From Candidatus Omnitrophota bacterium (GTDB taxonomy: Bacteria; Omnitrophota; Gorgyraeia; 2-01-FULL-45-10): a stretch of DNA of 61,129 bases. The stretch's first letter is position 1, and each line of letters opens with the position of its first letter. Below the pieces are notes generated by a model that worked only from the letters and a program-made list of their open reading frames with translations, did no database searches and had not been told where the DNA came from. Below, piece by piece: positions 26,527 to 34,425 of the stretch. A program made the position numbers and the translations under genes. The stretch is from positions 1 through 61,129 of the forward strand of contig CAIMPC010000026.1 of NCBI GenBank assembly GCA_903843285.1, in the 5' to 3' direction.

Positions 26527-26967
26527 TCAACCTTTAATACCATCTCTTATCTTCGACAATAACCTTAAATATTCATCTCTTTCGATTAGCGATAAAACAC
26601 TGAATAGTTTAATCACCATCTGCCGCCTGTGGCTATGGATCATCTTTACAGACTTATTACCCTTCGCTGTCAGCCTTATTTTTATGACGCGCCTGTCGGC
26701 CGGGTCGCTGATCCTGACCACATGGCCATCCCTTACCAGTCTTTCTACTATGCCTGTCATCGCGGCGGTGGTAACGCCCATACTCTTAGAGAGATCGGAC
26801 ATGTTCAGTTCACCGTTCTTAGCCAGCATATCGAGTATCACGCATTGAGGCAAGGTCAGCTTAACCTTATAATATTCGATCGTCTGATTTCTAAGAAACT
26901 CCCTCGAGAAGGCAGACATTATGTCCCCGATCTTGTCGGCAAAATCGGTAAGCGTAAGACTGCCCAT
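26527..26967 (-). CDS. MarR-family transcriptional regulator
   Basis: 146 residues with the winged helix-turn-helix pattern of MarR: LTLPQCVILDMLAKNGELNMSDLSKSMGVTTAAMTGIVERLVRDGHVVRISDPADRRVIKIRLTAKG in segments, including the wing DPADRRV. The ATG at 26967 is chosen because AAGGGGG lies 9 bases upstream; the open frame extends to 27021 without ribosome-binding site. As first gene of the marR-tolC-RND operon it is very likely an autoregulated repressor relieved by a pump substrate; a candidate operator is just upstream. Confidence 0.92.
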   Translation of the reverse strand: MGSLTLTDFADKIGDIMSAFSREFLRNQTIEYYKVKLTLPQCVILDMLAKNGELNMSDLSKSMGVTTAAMTGIVERLVRDGHVVRISDPADRRVIKIRLTAKGNKSVKMIHSHRRQMVIKLFSVLSLIERDEYLRLLSKIRDGIKG

Positions 26968-26993
26968 AACTAACCCCCTTAATAGTAAATGGC

Positions 26994-27006
26994 ATTGACA
27001 ATCAAT
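26994..27006 (-). promoter_or_regulatory. Candidate MarR operator
   Basis: ATTGA-CAA-TCAAT is a perfect palindrome 27 bases before the marR ATG, between a minus-strand TATAAT-like box (27016-27009 region) and the ribosome-binding site. TTAATAGTAAAT at 26979-26990 and TTAAATAGTAAA at 27050-27061 form an additional direct repeat flanking it. Position and symmetry fit autorepression, but binding is inferred. Confidence 0.4.
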
Positions 27007-27058
27007 AGTATTATATATCACATCGGCAGCATCTCTGTCAACCCATAAATTAAATAGT

Positions 27059-27112
27059 AAAAAAAGTAAGAGCTAAGGTCTTATCGATAAAACTGCCCTT
27101 ATCTCTTACTTT
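27059..27112 (-). terminator. Intrinsic terminator after the 18-codon microgene
   Basis: AAAGTAAGAG (27063-27072) pairs with CTCTTACTTT (27103-27112), extended by CTAAGG/CCTTAT inside. On the minus strand the stem is followed by a run of seven T (27065-27059), so it should end transcription of the DUF2934-microgene unit before marR. Confidence 0.7.
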
Positions 27113-27173
27113 TACAACGTACTTCTTGTGGGCCTATTCGCAAATGGCCTACGTAACGATATCTAATAAATTA

Positions 27174-27230
27174 TTACTTTTTCTTGCCGCCTTTTTTCGT
27201 TTTCTTCGATCCACATGATCCGCAACCCAT
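27174..27230 (-). CDS. 18-residue Gly/Lys/Cys microprotein
   Basis: An ATG at 27230 opens an 18-codon frame with sequence MGCGSCGSKKTKKGGKKK and stop TAA. It has one of the strongest ribosome-binding sites of the window (AGAGGGGGTG, about 8 bases before ATG). It lies 56 bases after the DUF2934 gene and is followed by an intrinsic terminator, so it has the setting of a real gene. The N-terminal CGSC could bind metal or be lipid-modified, the Lys-rich tail could bind nucleic acid or membrane; both are guesses. Confidence 0.55.
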   Translation of the reverse strand: MGCGSCGSKKTKKGGKKK

Positions 27231-27286
27231 CGTTATTCACCCCCTCTGGCCTTAAATACTCGAATCGCTTGCACTCTTCTAAGTAT

Positions 27287-27463
27287 TTAGCAAGAGCATT
27301 TCTGCGATCTTACGATCTTCTCCGCTTCAAGCCAGTTTGCAAGATCACGTCCGCTTTTGCGGCCGCTCTTCTCGTAAAGCTCATAAGCTTTCTTCTTTAC
27401 CGCATCCGAAAACTGCGTCTGCGAGCAAGATGACGTCGAAGATTTCATATTAATTTTTGCCAT
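27287..27463 (-). CDS. DUF2934 family protein
   Basis: 58 residues from the ATG at 27463 (AAGGGGG 8 bases upstream); a GTG nine bases further up is less well placed. The core VKKKAYELYEKSGRKSGRDLANWLEAEKIV matches DUF2934, a short helical domain of unknown function often found in small proteins of soil and water bacteria. N- and C-termini contain Cys residues (SSCSQ, KCSC). It has its own promoter and is followed by the microgene. Confidence 0.8.
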   Translation of the reverse strand: MAKINMKSSTSSCSQTQFSDAVKKKAYELYEKSGRKSGRDLANWLEAEKIVRSQKCSC

Positions 27464-27508
27464 TCCAATCACCCCCTTCTTGTTTTTCTATAGAACAAAC
27501 TTAAAGTA

Positions 27509-27537
27509 ACTATATACCATATATTGCTTTTAGTCAA
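27509..27537 (-). promoter_or_regulatory. Promoter of the DUF2934 gene
   Basis: On the minus strand TTGACT (27537-27532) and TATAGT (27514-27509) are spaced by 17 bases. The start codon at 27463 follows after about 45 bases. Confidence 0.6.
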
Positions 27538-27668
27538 ACAGTTCTCGAAGGGATAATTTAATATGTCTATCTTAATCGGCGCATTTCTGCTATACTATGG
27601 TCCTATGAAGGATCGGGCAAATTCTGCATAGAAACCCAACGATATAATCAAAAGAGGTTACGGATAAT

Positions 27669-28649
27669 ATGAAGATCAAGGAATTGGCACATCTTATAGA
27701 AGGCCTGGTGGAAGGCAGTGGTGACATCGACATTAATGGCTTGAGCGGCATAGAGAAAGCAAAGCTGGGCGACCTTACCTTTGCCATAGACGAGACAAAG
27801 CTTGCCGAAGCCGAACATAGCAATGCCTCATGCGTGCTTACGAATAAAACTATAAGAAAATCCTCCAAAACGCTTATCAGGGTAACAAATCCGAAACTTT
27901 CGTTCCTGATCATCTACAACACATTTAACACGCCAAAAGACAGAGAGTCGTTCATACATCCAATGGCTACCGTATCGGATTCGGTTAATATGGGGAAGAA
28001 TGTCTGGATAGGGTCAAGCGTCTCTATAGAGGAAGGCGTGAAGATAGGAGATCGTGTCATAATAGAATCCAACTCCTCTATAAAGAAGAATTGCGAGATA
28101 GATTCGTTCTGTCATATATATCCCAACGTCACTCTATATGAAAACACAAAATTACAGAAAAACGTAACTTTGCATAGCGGCGTAGTAATCGGCTCCGATG
28201 GATTTGGCTATGTGAAGGATAAGGATAAGATATATAAATTTCCGCAACTGGGCAGGGTGATCGTCGAGAATAATGTAGAGATTGGATCTAATACTACCAT
28301 TGACAGAGGATCATTAAGCGACACTGTCATCGGCGCCGGTACAAAGATAGATAATCTGTGTCAAATCGCCCATAACGTAAAGATGGGTAAAAATTGTCTC
28401 ATAGCGGCGCAGTGCGGCATTTCCGGCAGTACCACGCTGGGAGATAATGTTACCATGGGCGGACAATCAGGAATCGCCGACAATCTGACGATCGGAGACA
28501 ACGTAATTATAGCGGCTAAAACCGGCGTTATCGGTAATTTAAAGAGCGGTGCGACTGTCCTGGGCTTTCCGGCCAGACCCATTGCCCAGGCTAAAAGGCA
28601 AATGGCCATCTTAGCACGACTTAGTAAGGACTCCAGAAAGAGAGACTGA
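27669..28649 (+). CDS. lpxD: UDP-3-O-acylglucosamine N-acyltransferase
   Basis: 326 residues. The N-terminal uridine-binding domain (about 1-100) is followed by a left-handed beta-helix of hexapeptide repeats (I-G-D/E-x-V/I pattern) and a C-terminal helix. [13 protein letters not shown] and [27 protein letters not shown] contain the conserved catalytic His region. It adds the second acyl chain to UDP-acyl-glucosamine from acyl-ACP in lipid A synthesis, direct evidence for a lipopolysaccharide-type outer membrane. The other lpx genes are not nearby, which is unusual. AAAGAGG precedes the ATG by about 11 bases; a TATAAT at 27643-27648 may be part of its promoter. Confidence 0.96.
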   Translation: MKIKELAHLIEGLVEGSGDIDINGLSGIEKAKLGDLTFAIDETKLAEAEHSNASCVLTNKTIRKSSKTLIRVTNPKLSFLIIYNTFNTPKDRESFIHPMATVSDSVNMGKNVWIGSSVSIEEGVKIGDRVIIESNSSIKKNCEIDSFCHIYPNVTLYENTKLQKNVTLHSGVVIGSDGFGYVKDKDKIYKFPQLGRVIVENNVEIGSNTTIDRGSLSDTVIGAGTKIDNLCQIAHNVKMGKNCLIAAQCGISGSTTLGDNVTMGGQSGIADNLTIGDNVIIAAKTGVIGNLKSGATVLGFPARPIAQAKRQMAILARLSKDSRKRD

Positions 28650-28650
28650 A

Positions 28651-28848
28651 TTGGCAAGAGACAATTATTCATATAAGAAATATCAAAGAGAGCTGTCGAA
28701 GAAAAAGAAAAAAGAAGAAAAGATGCAGCGCAAGATAGATAAAAAGAACGCGCAGCCTGAGGAAACCACTTCGCAGGTTACCGGCGATCTCGCCGCCAAT
28801 GCGCCTAAAGAGCAGCCACTAAATGGCAATAATAATAAAGTCCAATAG
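28651..28848 (+). CDS. Small Lys/Glu-rich protein after lpxD
   Basis: 65 residues starting with TTG at 28651, one base after the lpxD stop and preceded by AGAAAGAGAG as ribosome-binding site, so probably translationally coupled. It begins ARDNYSYKKYQRELSKKKKKEEKMQRK, a highly charged helix, and ends in a disordered Gln/Asn-rich tail. Very similar short basic proteins with a YxKxQRE start are common in many Gram-negative bacteria and have no assigned function. Confidence 0.65.
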   Translation: MARDNYSYKKYQRELSKKKKKEEKMQRKIDKKNAQPEETTSQVTGDLAANAPKEQPLNGNNNKVQ

Positions 28849-29082
28849 AAAACGCAGATTCTGCAGGCTTTCCAGCTGTAAGCGTCTCTTAAGTATCTAT
28901 AATTTTTCTTCGTACTGCCATGCCCATCGTCATCTCGCCTTACCTAAACAGCCTGCGTCCGCGGCCTCGGCCTAAATTTTTTTAGCCAAAATATATAATT
29001 AGCCGAATGGTTTGCTTTTTACGGGAACTTTTTTTCTATTCCCGGTGTCTAAGTCGTAGAAGACAAAGAAAGGGGAATCAAT

Positions 29083-29664
29083 ATGTTAAAAAAATACTCT
29101 AAACACATAGCAGTGGTAGTTATCATATCGGCCCTAGCGCTTGCACTGCCTTGCTCGGAGGCGTTCGCACAGCCTCATGGCGGTAATCAGCATAGGGATG
29201 TAGACCGTGGAAGAGGAGGAGATAGGCACTATTACCGTGATGGTAGATGGTATAGGCATGGGTGGCTCGGGTTTGATATCGCCGTATCCGCACTTGTCGT
29301 CGGAGCGCTCATCGATGCTCTGCCGCCAAGGCATGCTACTATTATGGCTGGAGGCGTTCCTTACTACTATTATGATAATTATTATTATAGGCCATATGTA
29401 TACGGTGGCTACATTGTCGTTCCGCCGCCTATGTTGGTCCAACCTGCGATGATAGTAACTGAACCAGCTCCTATTACCACTGCCCCCGTCACGCAGACTT
29501 CGTCGCAATCTCAAGAAGCTTTAATAATAAACATTCCAAATTCAAGAAACGGCTATACGGCAGTAACGCTGAAAAGATCCGGTAGTGGATATGTCGGGCC
29601 ACAGGGTGAGTACTATTCCGATAATCCTACGGTAGAACAACTGAAGGTGCTATACGGGAAATGA
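29083..29664 (+). CDS. Exported Tyr-rich protein (DUF6515-like)
   Basis: 193 residues with a cleavable signal (cleavage near ALPCSEAFA). The mature part starts with a His/Arg/Gly/Asp-rich stretch, has a hydrophobic GFDIAVSALVVGALIDALPP segment, a Tyr-rich motif PYYYYDNYYYRPYVYGGYIVVPPP and a small C-terminal domain ending with GYVGPQGEYYSDNPTVEQLKVLYG. This arrangement matches DUF6515-type envelope proteins. AAAGGGG lies 8 bases before the ATG. In the 234-base gap upstream a TATAAT (28994-28999) and a CGGGAA/TTCCCG hairpin (29022-29044) are visible. Function unknown. Confidence 0.75.
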   Translation: MLKKYSKHIAVVVIISALALALPCSEAFAQPHGGNQHRDVDRGRGGDRHYYRDGRWYRHGWLGFDIAVSALVVGALIDALPPRHATIMAGGVPYYYYDNYYYRPYVYGGYIVVPPPMLVQPAMIVTEPAPITTAPVTQTSSQSQEALIINIPNSRNGYTAVTLKRSGSGYVGPQGEYYSDNPTVEQLKVLYGK

Positions 29665-29750
29665 GAACTATAAAGGGTGTAATCCCTGCTTATCGCCCGC
29701 GCGTATAACAGGGTGATGTTTGACAAATTAAATAGAGCCGTTCCCTTTAT

Positions 29751-30974
29751 TTATATGGCTGAAGAATCCTTAATAGGCATTATACCCATCAGGCGGGCGT
29801 TCTGGATGTTGATAATATTATATTCCTGATCCTCTTTTTTTTGAGAATCGAATTTGTCCTTTGCTTCCCCATGCTGCTCATACCCGGTTTCGATCGCCTC
29901 GTCGAGTGTTGAATCACCCAGAGCTGTCGTCTCGATATAAATTATCTCCTTACCTTCGCTATCGAGACTAACCGCGATGAACATATGGTCAGGCACCTCG
30001 ACCAGACTTACGTCCAGGCCTATCTTTCGAAATATAGACGCCATCAGTACAGAGCCATCCACACAATTGGCTTGTCCGTAATTAATGCTCTCCCCTAACA
30101 GCCTCACATACTGACTGCTGATATATGGATTATCATCATCCGCGCTTGCAGTCATGGAACTGTAATGCATGCCCTGTTTCCTAAGGGTATCCCAGACCGC
30201 CTCAATCTCTGCCTTAACGTCATCTTTATCGCCCTGATAACCGGAAAACCCGCTCACTCTTCCGGCATCGATAGCTTCTTTCATTATCTTTTTTATGAAC
30301 GGGTGGTTCTCGTTTACATAGGCGGCAAAGAAATATGAAACGTCGTTTGTGTTACCTGAAGAATCGACAAAAGTGTATACGCTCTCGTTTATCGGCCGGA
30401 CCTGTACTCGAACGGATTTTTCATCGACGGGCTTATTGCCGATCGAGACCTCAAAACTGATAGTTTCTGGCACTGTCTGTTTAACGCCGAGTAATTTTTC
30501 ATAATCATATTTCAGTGTAGGGTAAACACAATATACGATATCCTTTTTTGCCAACATTCCGGTAAATACACTTGGCTTGATAAAACTGCTGCCGGATATC
30601 TCCACTTTTATGAGGCAATCGTCTTTTATACCACGAACCGTTATGCCGATTACTCCCCAAGGATCTCCCATATGCTGTTTATCCGTATCATCCCATAGTC
30701 CGGCCTTTAATGTAGCAGTGCTGACAATGACCGATGGATAGATACTTTCGCCCATCTCAAACAAAGGTTCCCATCTTCCAAGGCTCAACTCAGGGAGTTT
30801 TCGTTCCTCGGCATTATCGCTGTCTTCATTCTGCGCGCTCGCACCACCACCTGATACAGCTCCCCGGCGCACTGCATTGTCAGTGACTGCATGTGCAACA
30901 ATGACATGGCCCGCAATAATTAACAGACAGACCACGAGAATTAGTGGCGTAGACCATTCTACAGGATGCCGCAT
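29751..30974 (-). CDS. Exported transglutaminase-like protein
   Basis: 407 residues with an N-terminal signal/anchor (about 10-30). The second half has the layout of a transglutaminase-like cysteine protease fold: YGQANCVDGSVLMASIFRKIG with a Cys in the expected NC(V/A)D context, then VPDHMFIAV with His, then IYIETTAL with an acidic residue, giving a plausible Cys-His-Glu/Asp triad. The first half is beta-rich with no family I recognise. It lies 10 bases after the disordered-protein gene (30985-31884), so the two are probably one operon and may work together in the periplasm. Confidence 0.7.
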   Translation of the reverse strand: MRHPVEWSTPLILVVCLLIIAGHVIVAHAVTDNAVRRGAVSGGGASAQNEDSDNAEERKLPELSLGRWEPLFEMGESIYPSVIVSTATLKAGLWDDTDKQHMGDPWGVIGITVRGIKDDCLIKVEISGSSFIKPSVFTGMLAKKDIVYCVYPTLKYDYEKLLGVKQTVPETISFEVSIGNKPVDEKSVRVQVRPINESVYTFVDSSGNTNDVSYFFAAYVNENHPFIKKIMKEAIDAGRVSGFSGYQGDKDDVKAEIEAVWDTLRKQGMHYSSMTASADDDNPYISSQYVRLLGESINYGQANCVDGSVLMASIFRKIGLDVSLVEVPDHMFIAVSLDSEGKEIIYIETTALGDSTLDEAIETGYEQHGEAKDKFDSQKKEDQEYNIINIQNARLMGIMPIKDSSAI

Positions 30975-30984
30975 GCAACCCTCT

Positions 30985-31884
30985 TTATTTGGCCTTCATA
31001 TCCTGAGTTATATCCGGTGCATTATCCTGATTTTTTTGATCCTTATTATCAACATCTTTACTCTTGACTACTTTGCTCTTATCGTCTTTGCCCTTGACCT
31101 TTTTAACTGTTTTCTGCTTTACTTCCCCGGTACCTGCTACAACCGTCTTACCCTCTGTGATATTCTGCACGACAGCTGGTGTGGTAATCGGCATTACACC
31201 CTGTTTATTTACGGCCTTCTTCACTGTGCTATTTGCGGAAGGAGGGATGACTTGTACACTATCTTTGCCCTGAGCGGCGACGGATACGCTCGGCTTAACG
31301 ATTTCCTTGCTTTGCGTGGGTACAGATTCCTTTGGCTTAATACTGCCTGAATTGCGAACATCTCTCACGACAGTCTTCCCCTTGTTCGCTCCGGTTGAAA
31401 CCCTTGTAACAATTCTCGGATTTTTATCATATACCACGGCCCTTTTTTCATAAGCTGTGGCAACGGTTGTCGTTGTAACCGGCTGTGAGCTGACCACCGG
31501 CCCTGTCTTCTCCTCATAACTCTCTTCTACGACACTTTCTTCTACATTTCCCTGATCAGTATTGTCGGTGGGAGTTTCTTCATATTGCGCTGATTCCTCT
31601 TCCGCAACGCCTGACGTGCTTTCAGTGCCCACCCCCCCGGCATCCGAAACACTCTCTTCGACAGTTCCTGTGCTAGCGTCGCTCTCTTCCGTGGTTACTG
31701 CACTCGAGTCACTCTCTTCGACAGTTCCCGCACCCGAATCACTCTCGTCCGCGACAGCACTTACACTGCCTCCGGCATCCGAGCCTGCGCTACCACCGTC
31801 ATCATCCTGAGCCATCGAAACGCCTCCGATGATCATCGAAAACCCCAGAACCATCACCAAACACAGCATCTTCATACTATCCAT
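30985..31884 (-). CDS. Exported low-complexity acidic/Lys-rich protein
   Basis: 299 residues from the ATG at 31884, where GGAGGTG lies 6 bases upstream. A signal peptide (about 1-25, ending SMAQ) is followed by Ser/Asp/Glu/Val-rich decapeptide-like repeats (EESDSSAVTT, EESDASTGTV, EESVSDAGGV and similar, about 45-90) and then a Lys/Val/Thr-rich disordered region with KVKGKDDKSKVVKSKD near the end. It is probably a periplasmic or surface spacer that can bind partners or polymers. It is cotranscribed with the transglutaminase-like gene, and Lys- and Gln-containing stretches would be possible cross-linking targets. Confidence 0.65.
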   Translation of the reverse strand: MDSMKMLCLVMVLGFSMIIGGVSMAQDDDGGSAGSDAGGSVSAVADESDSGAGTVEESDSSAVTTEESDASTGTVEESVSDAGGVGTESTSGVAEEESAQYEETPTDNTDQGNVEESVVEESYEEKTGPVVSSQPVTTTTVATAYEKRAVVYDKNPRIVTRVSTGANKGKTVVRDVRNSGSIKPKESVPTQSKEIVKPSVSVAAQGKDSVQVIPPSANSTVKKAVNKQGVMPITTPAVVQNITEGKTVVAGTGEVKQKTVKKVKGKDDKSKVVKSKDVDNKDQKNQDNAPDITQDMKAK

Positions 31885-32051
31885 ATTCACCTCCATTTAT
31901 TCTGCAATTTCACTATATCTATCGCCATTTTACGCCACTACAAACAGAGTGTTCTCCCGCAAGCACAAAAATACTATCCAAAGATGAAGTATACTTGATT
32001 TATGCGCAAAAGCAAATCTGCTGGCGCGCAATAATTTTAATTTTTTACCTG

Positions 32052-33374
32052 TTAAAATAGACTGGCGAACCGATCCTTGATTTCATAAATACGCCGATCA
32101 AATATTATGTCGTTGTGGGTCACCGGCCGCTTAAGTCTTATACCGTCCAGGCGAGTGCATCTGCTTAATGCTACATATAGCTGGCCGTGAGTAAATGCGC
32201 CATATCCCAGATCTATTATGACCTTGTCAAAAGTCTGCCCCTGGCTCTTATGAATAGTTATTGCCCAGGCCAGCTTTATAGGGTATTGCGCAAAATCCCC
32301 CACTACCTCATCCTCTATTTTGTCTTCATCCTCATTATAGCTATACTCGATCTTCTGCCACTTAACGATGGGAACATTGCATATTCGCCCGTTAATATCT
32401 ACGACTATCGAATCGTCCGATAAGGCGACGACTTTCGCAAGCGTGCCATTCACCCATTGTTTGGCAGGATCATTTCTTATCAGCATTACCTGCGCGCCTT
32501 TTTTCAGTCTTAAGGATATTTCCGTCGGATATGCCGACTCTTCAAATTTCCCGGTTGCCATCGCCTCATATGTCATCTCTTTCCCGGGAAGCTTTGATAA
32601 GCGATCCTTGTTTATTGTGTTTGCCAAGCTGTTTGTAGTTGTCAGGATCACCACGGCATCTTTATTAGAAACCATAGCATCTCCTTGAACCCTATTATTT
32701 AATGTATTCAGGTCCTCTTCGGTATGCTCCCTATTCCTGACCCTATTTAATAGCTCCATGAACGAGTCATCTTTTTGTCTATATATATTCGACAACTCTA
32801 TGGACCTGATATGGCAACCGTCAAACACTTTAGCGCTGAAAAAATAAGAAGTTGCATATAGCTCTTTCAAAAGCTGTCTTGCTTCATTTTCAACCACAGG
32901 AGATAGCTGGAAAAGATCTCCGAAAAATACCATTTGAACTCCGCCAAATGGTGTCTTCATCTTACCGCGGTTAAGACGCAATGCATAATCGATGCCGTCC
33001 ATAAGGTCCGCTCTAACCATCGATACTTCGTCTATTATTACCATGTCAAGATTCCCGATCAAGTCCTTATCCTTAAGGCGTTTTATTGCGTCCTTTTGAA
33101 TAATCTTGGGAGGTAGCCTAAAAAATGAGTGGATGGTCTGACCGCCTATATTGATTGCCGCAACACCCGTCGGGGCTAACACGACTATCTTTTTACCCGT
33201 ATGGGCCTTAAAATATTTTAGCAGAGTTGATTTACCGGTACCCGCCTTACCTGTGATATAAAGACATTCCTTGGTATTCTCCATAAGATCAAAGGCTGTC
33301 TTAAATTCATCGTTGATATTTAGATGTATAGGTAGCTGGTCTGTTAGTATTGTTTGATCGGAATGGAGTCTCAT
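32052..33374 (-). CDS. Pif1/RecD-like DNA helicase
   Basis: 440 residues, superfamily 1B helicase. Visible motifs: Walker A ITGKAGTGKSTLL, VLAPTGVAAINIGGQTIHSFF (motif Ia, typical of Pif1), Walker B MVIIDEVSMVRADL, motif III GDLFQLSPV, IYRQKDDSF, and motifs V/VI KLAWAITIHKSQGQTFDKV and GQLYVALSRCT. Bacterial Pif1-like enzymes unwind DNA 5'-3' and resolve G-quadruplexes and R-loops. It overlaps the MBL-hydrolase gene by four bases (ATGA), and the two are therefore coupled. Confidence 0.93.
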   Translation of the reverse strand: MRLHSDQTILTDQLPIHLNINDEFKTAFDLMENTKECLYITGKAGTGKSTLLKYFKAHTGKKIVVLAPTGVAAINIGGQTIHSFFRLPPKIIQKDAIKRLKDKDLIGNLDMVIIDEVSMVRADLMDGIDYALRLNRGKMKTPFGGVQMVFFGDLFQLSPVVENEARQLLKELYATSYFFSAKVFDGCHIRSIELSNIYRQKDDSFMELLNRVRNREHTEEDLNTLNNRVQGDAMVSNKDAVVILTTTNSLANTINKDRLSKLPGKEMTYEAMATGKFEESAYPTEISLRLKKGAQVMLIRNDPAKQWVNGTLAKVVALSDDSIVVDINGRICNVPIVKWQKIEYSYNEDEDKIEDEVVGDFAQYPIKLAWAITIHKSQGQTFDKVIIDLGYGAFTHGQLYVALSRCTRLDGIRLKRPVTHNDIIFDRRIYEIKDRFASLF

Positions 33375-34186
33375 AATATCTCTTTAATCTGGGTCCTTTT
33401 TGCGCGATGGGTGAGAATTAGATTACAATCCGTAATATTCTCTTTACGAATCCCATCTGATATCCGATTAATGAGAGTCCCTGACTCATTATGTCTTTCG
33501 CTAATATGTGCCAGAAAGACATGTTTTAGAGCTAAACTATCGGTAGAACCATTCTTAATTTTTATCAACGCTTCAGCGACAGCCTCATTGTTAAGATGCT
33601 CTCTCCAGGTTGATTGATTTGGCGATCTTTCCTGCGCTAACTCTGTATCATGGTTACATTCAATTATGAGACACTGGCAATCGTGCAACATCCTAATCAT
33701 GCTATCAATTACCTTGCTCGTATCTGTCAAAAAACCCACTTTGCGATACGAGTCCTCATGCTTATATTCTATGCAAAAGCCGAACGGCTTACCTACATAG
33801 CCGCCGCCGTGGAACGTTTTGAAGGGCATGATCTTCAACTCATTTATTATAAATGGCCTCTCCGTGTGATGTATTATTTCAAATTGATGATCTTTAACAC
33901 GATATCGTTTCTTAACGATTTGGTATGTATCATGGTGTATATAGATCGGTATATCGTAACGACCCGCTATTTTGAAAGTATTTTTACAGATATGATCTTC
34001 ATGACCATGCGTTATGACAATGCCGTTAATCTGGGATGGGTATAGTTCAATATCTCTTAGATCTTCTTCGATTTCCTCTAAGTCAATACCAGCGCAATCA
34101 ATCAAAATACCGGATTTAGCCGTCCAGATAGCGGTGCAATTACCGCTAGAACTGCTTCTAAGCACACATACTTTTAAATATGCCAC
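33371..34186 (-). CDS. MBL-fold metallo-hydrolase (YycJ/WalJ-like)
   Basis: 271 residues beginning with the family opening CVLRSSSSGNCTAI. The metal-binding motif is VITHGHEDH, with a further His in IYIHHD and Asp/His residues downstream (FLTDTSKV, LIIECNHD, LNNEAV). YycJ-type proteins are linked to DNA repair and cell wall coordination; coupling here to a Pif1-like helicase favours a DNA-related role. The start is GTG at 34186. A TATAAT lies at 34215-34210 on the minus strand. Confidence 0.88.
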   Translation of the reverse strand: MAYLKVCVLRSSSSGNCTAIWTAKSGILIDCAGIDLEEIEEDLRDIELYPSQINGIVITHGHEDHICKNTFKIAGRYDIPIYIHHDTYQIVKKRYRVKDHQFEIIHHTERPFIINELKIMPFKTFHGGGYVGKPFGFCIEYKHEDSYRKVGFLTDTSKVIDSMIRMLHDCQCLIIECNHDTELAQERSPNQSTWREHLNNEAVAEALIKIKNGSTDSLALKHVFLAHISERHNESGTLINRISDGIRKENITDCNLILTHRAKRTQIKEIL

Positions 34187-34425
34187 TTCTTTCTTATCCT
34201 CTTTTATGTATTATAGCACGATCGTGATAGCGCCTAAAGTACCCTTTCAATCATGTAGTAAGTACTTCTCAGGATTATGTAAATTAGTTACGACTATCCC
34301 TATGGACGTTCTCAGGTTGTCTTTAATAAAACTTGTGCTACAGGCGAACGCCGTGGTATCGACTCAACCTGCGCGGGAGAAAACATATATGATAAGCGGT
34401 GGCAAGCTATCCGAAACTGATATAT

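Noticed and set aside
31600..31800. Repetitive segment considered as a CRISPR array
   Set aside because: The repeats are degenerate, multiples of three and inside a coding frame encoding Ser/Glu-rich decapeptides.
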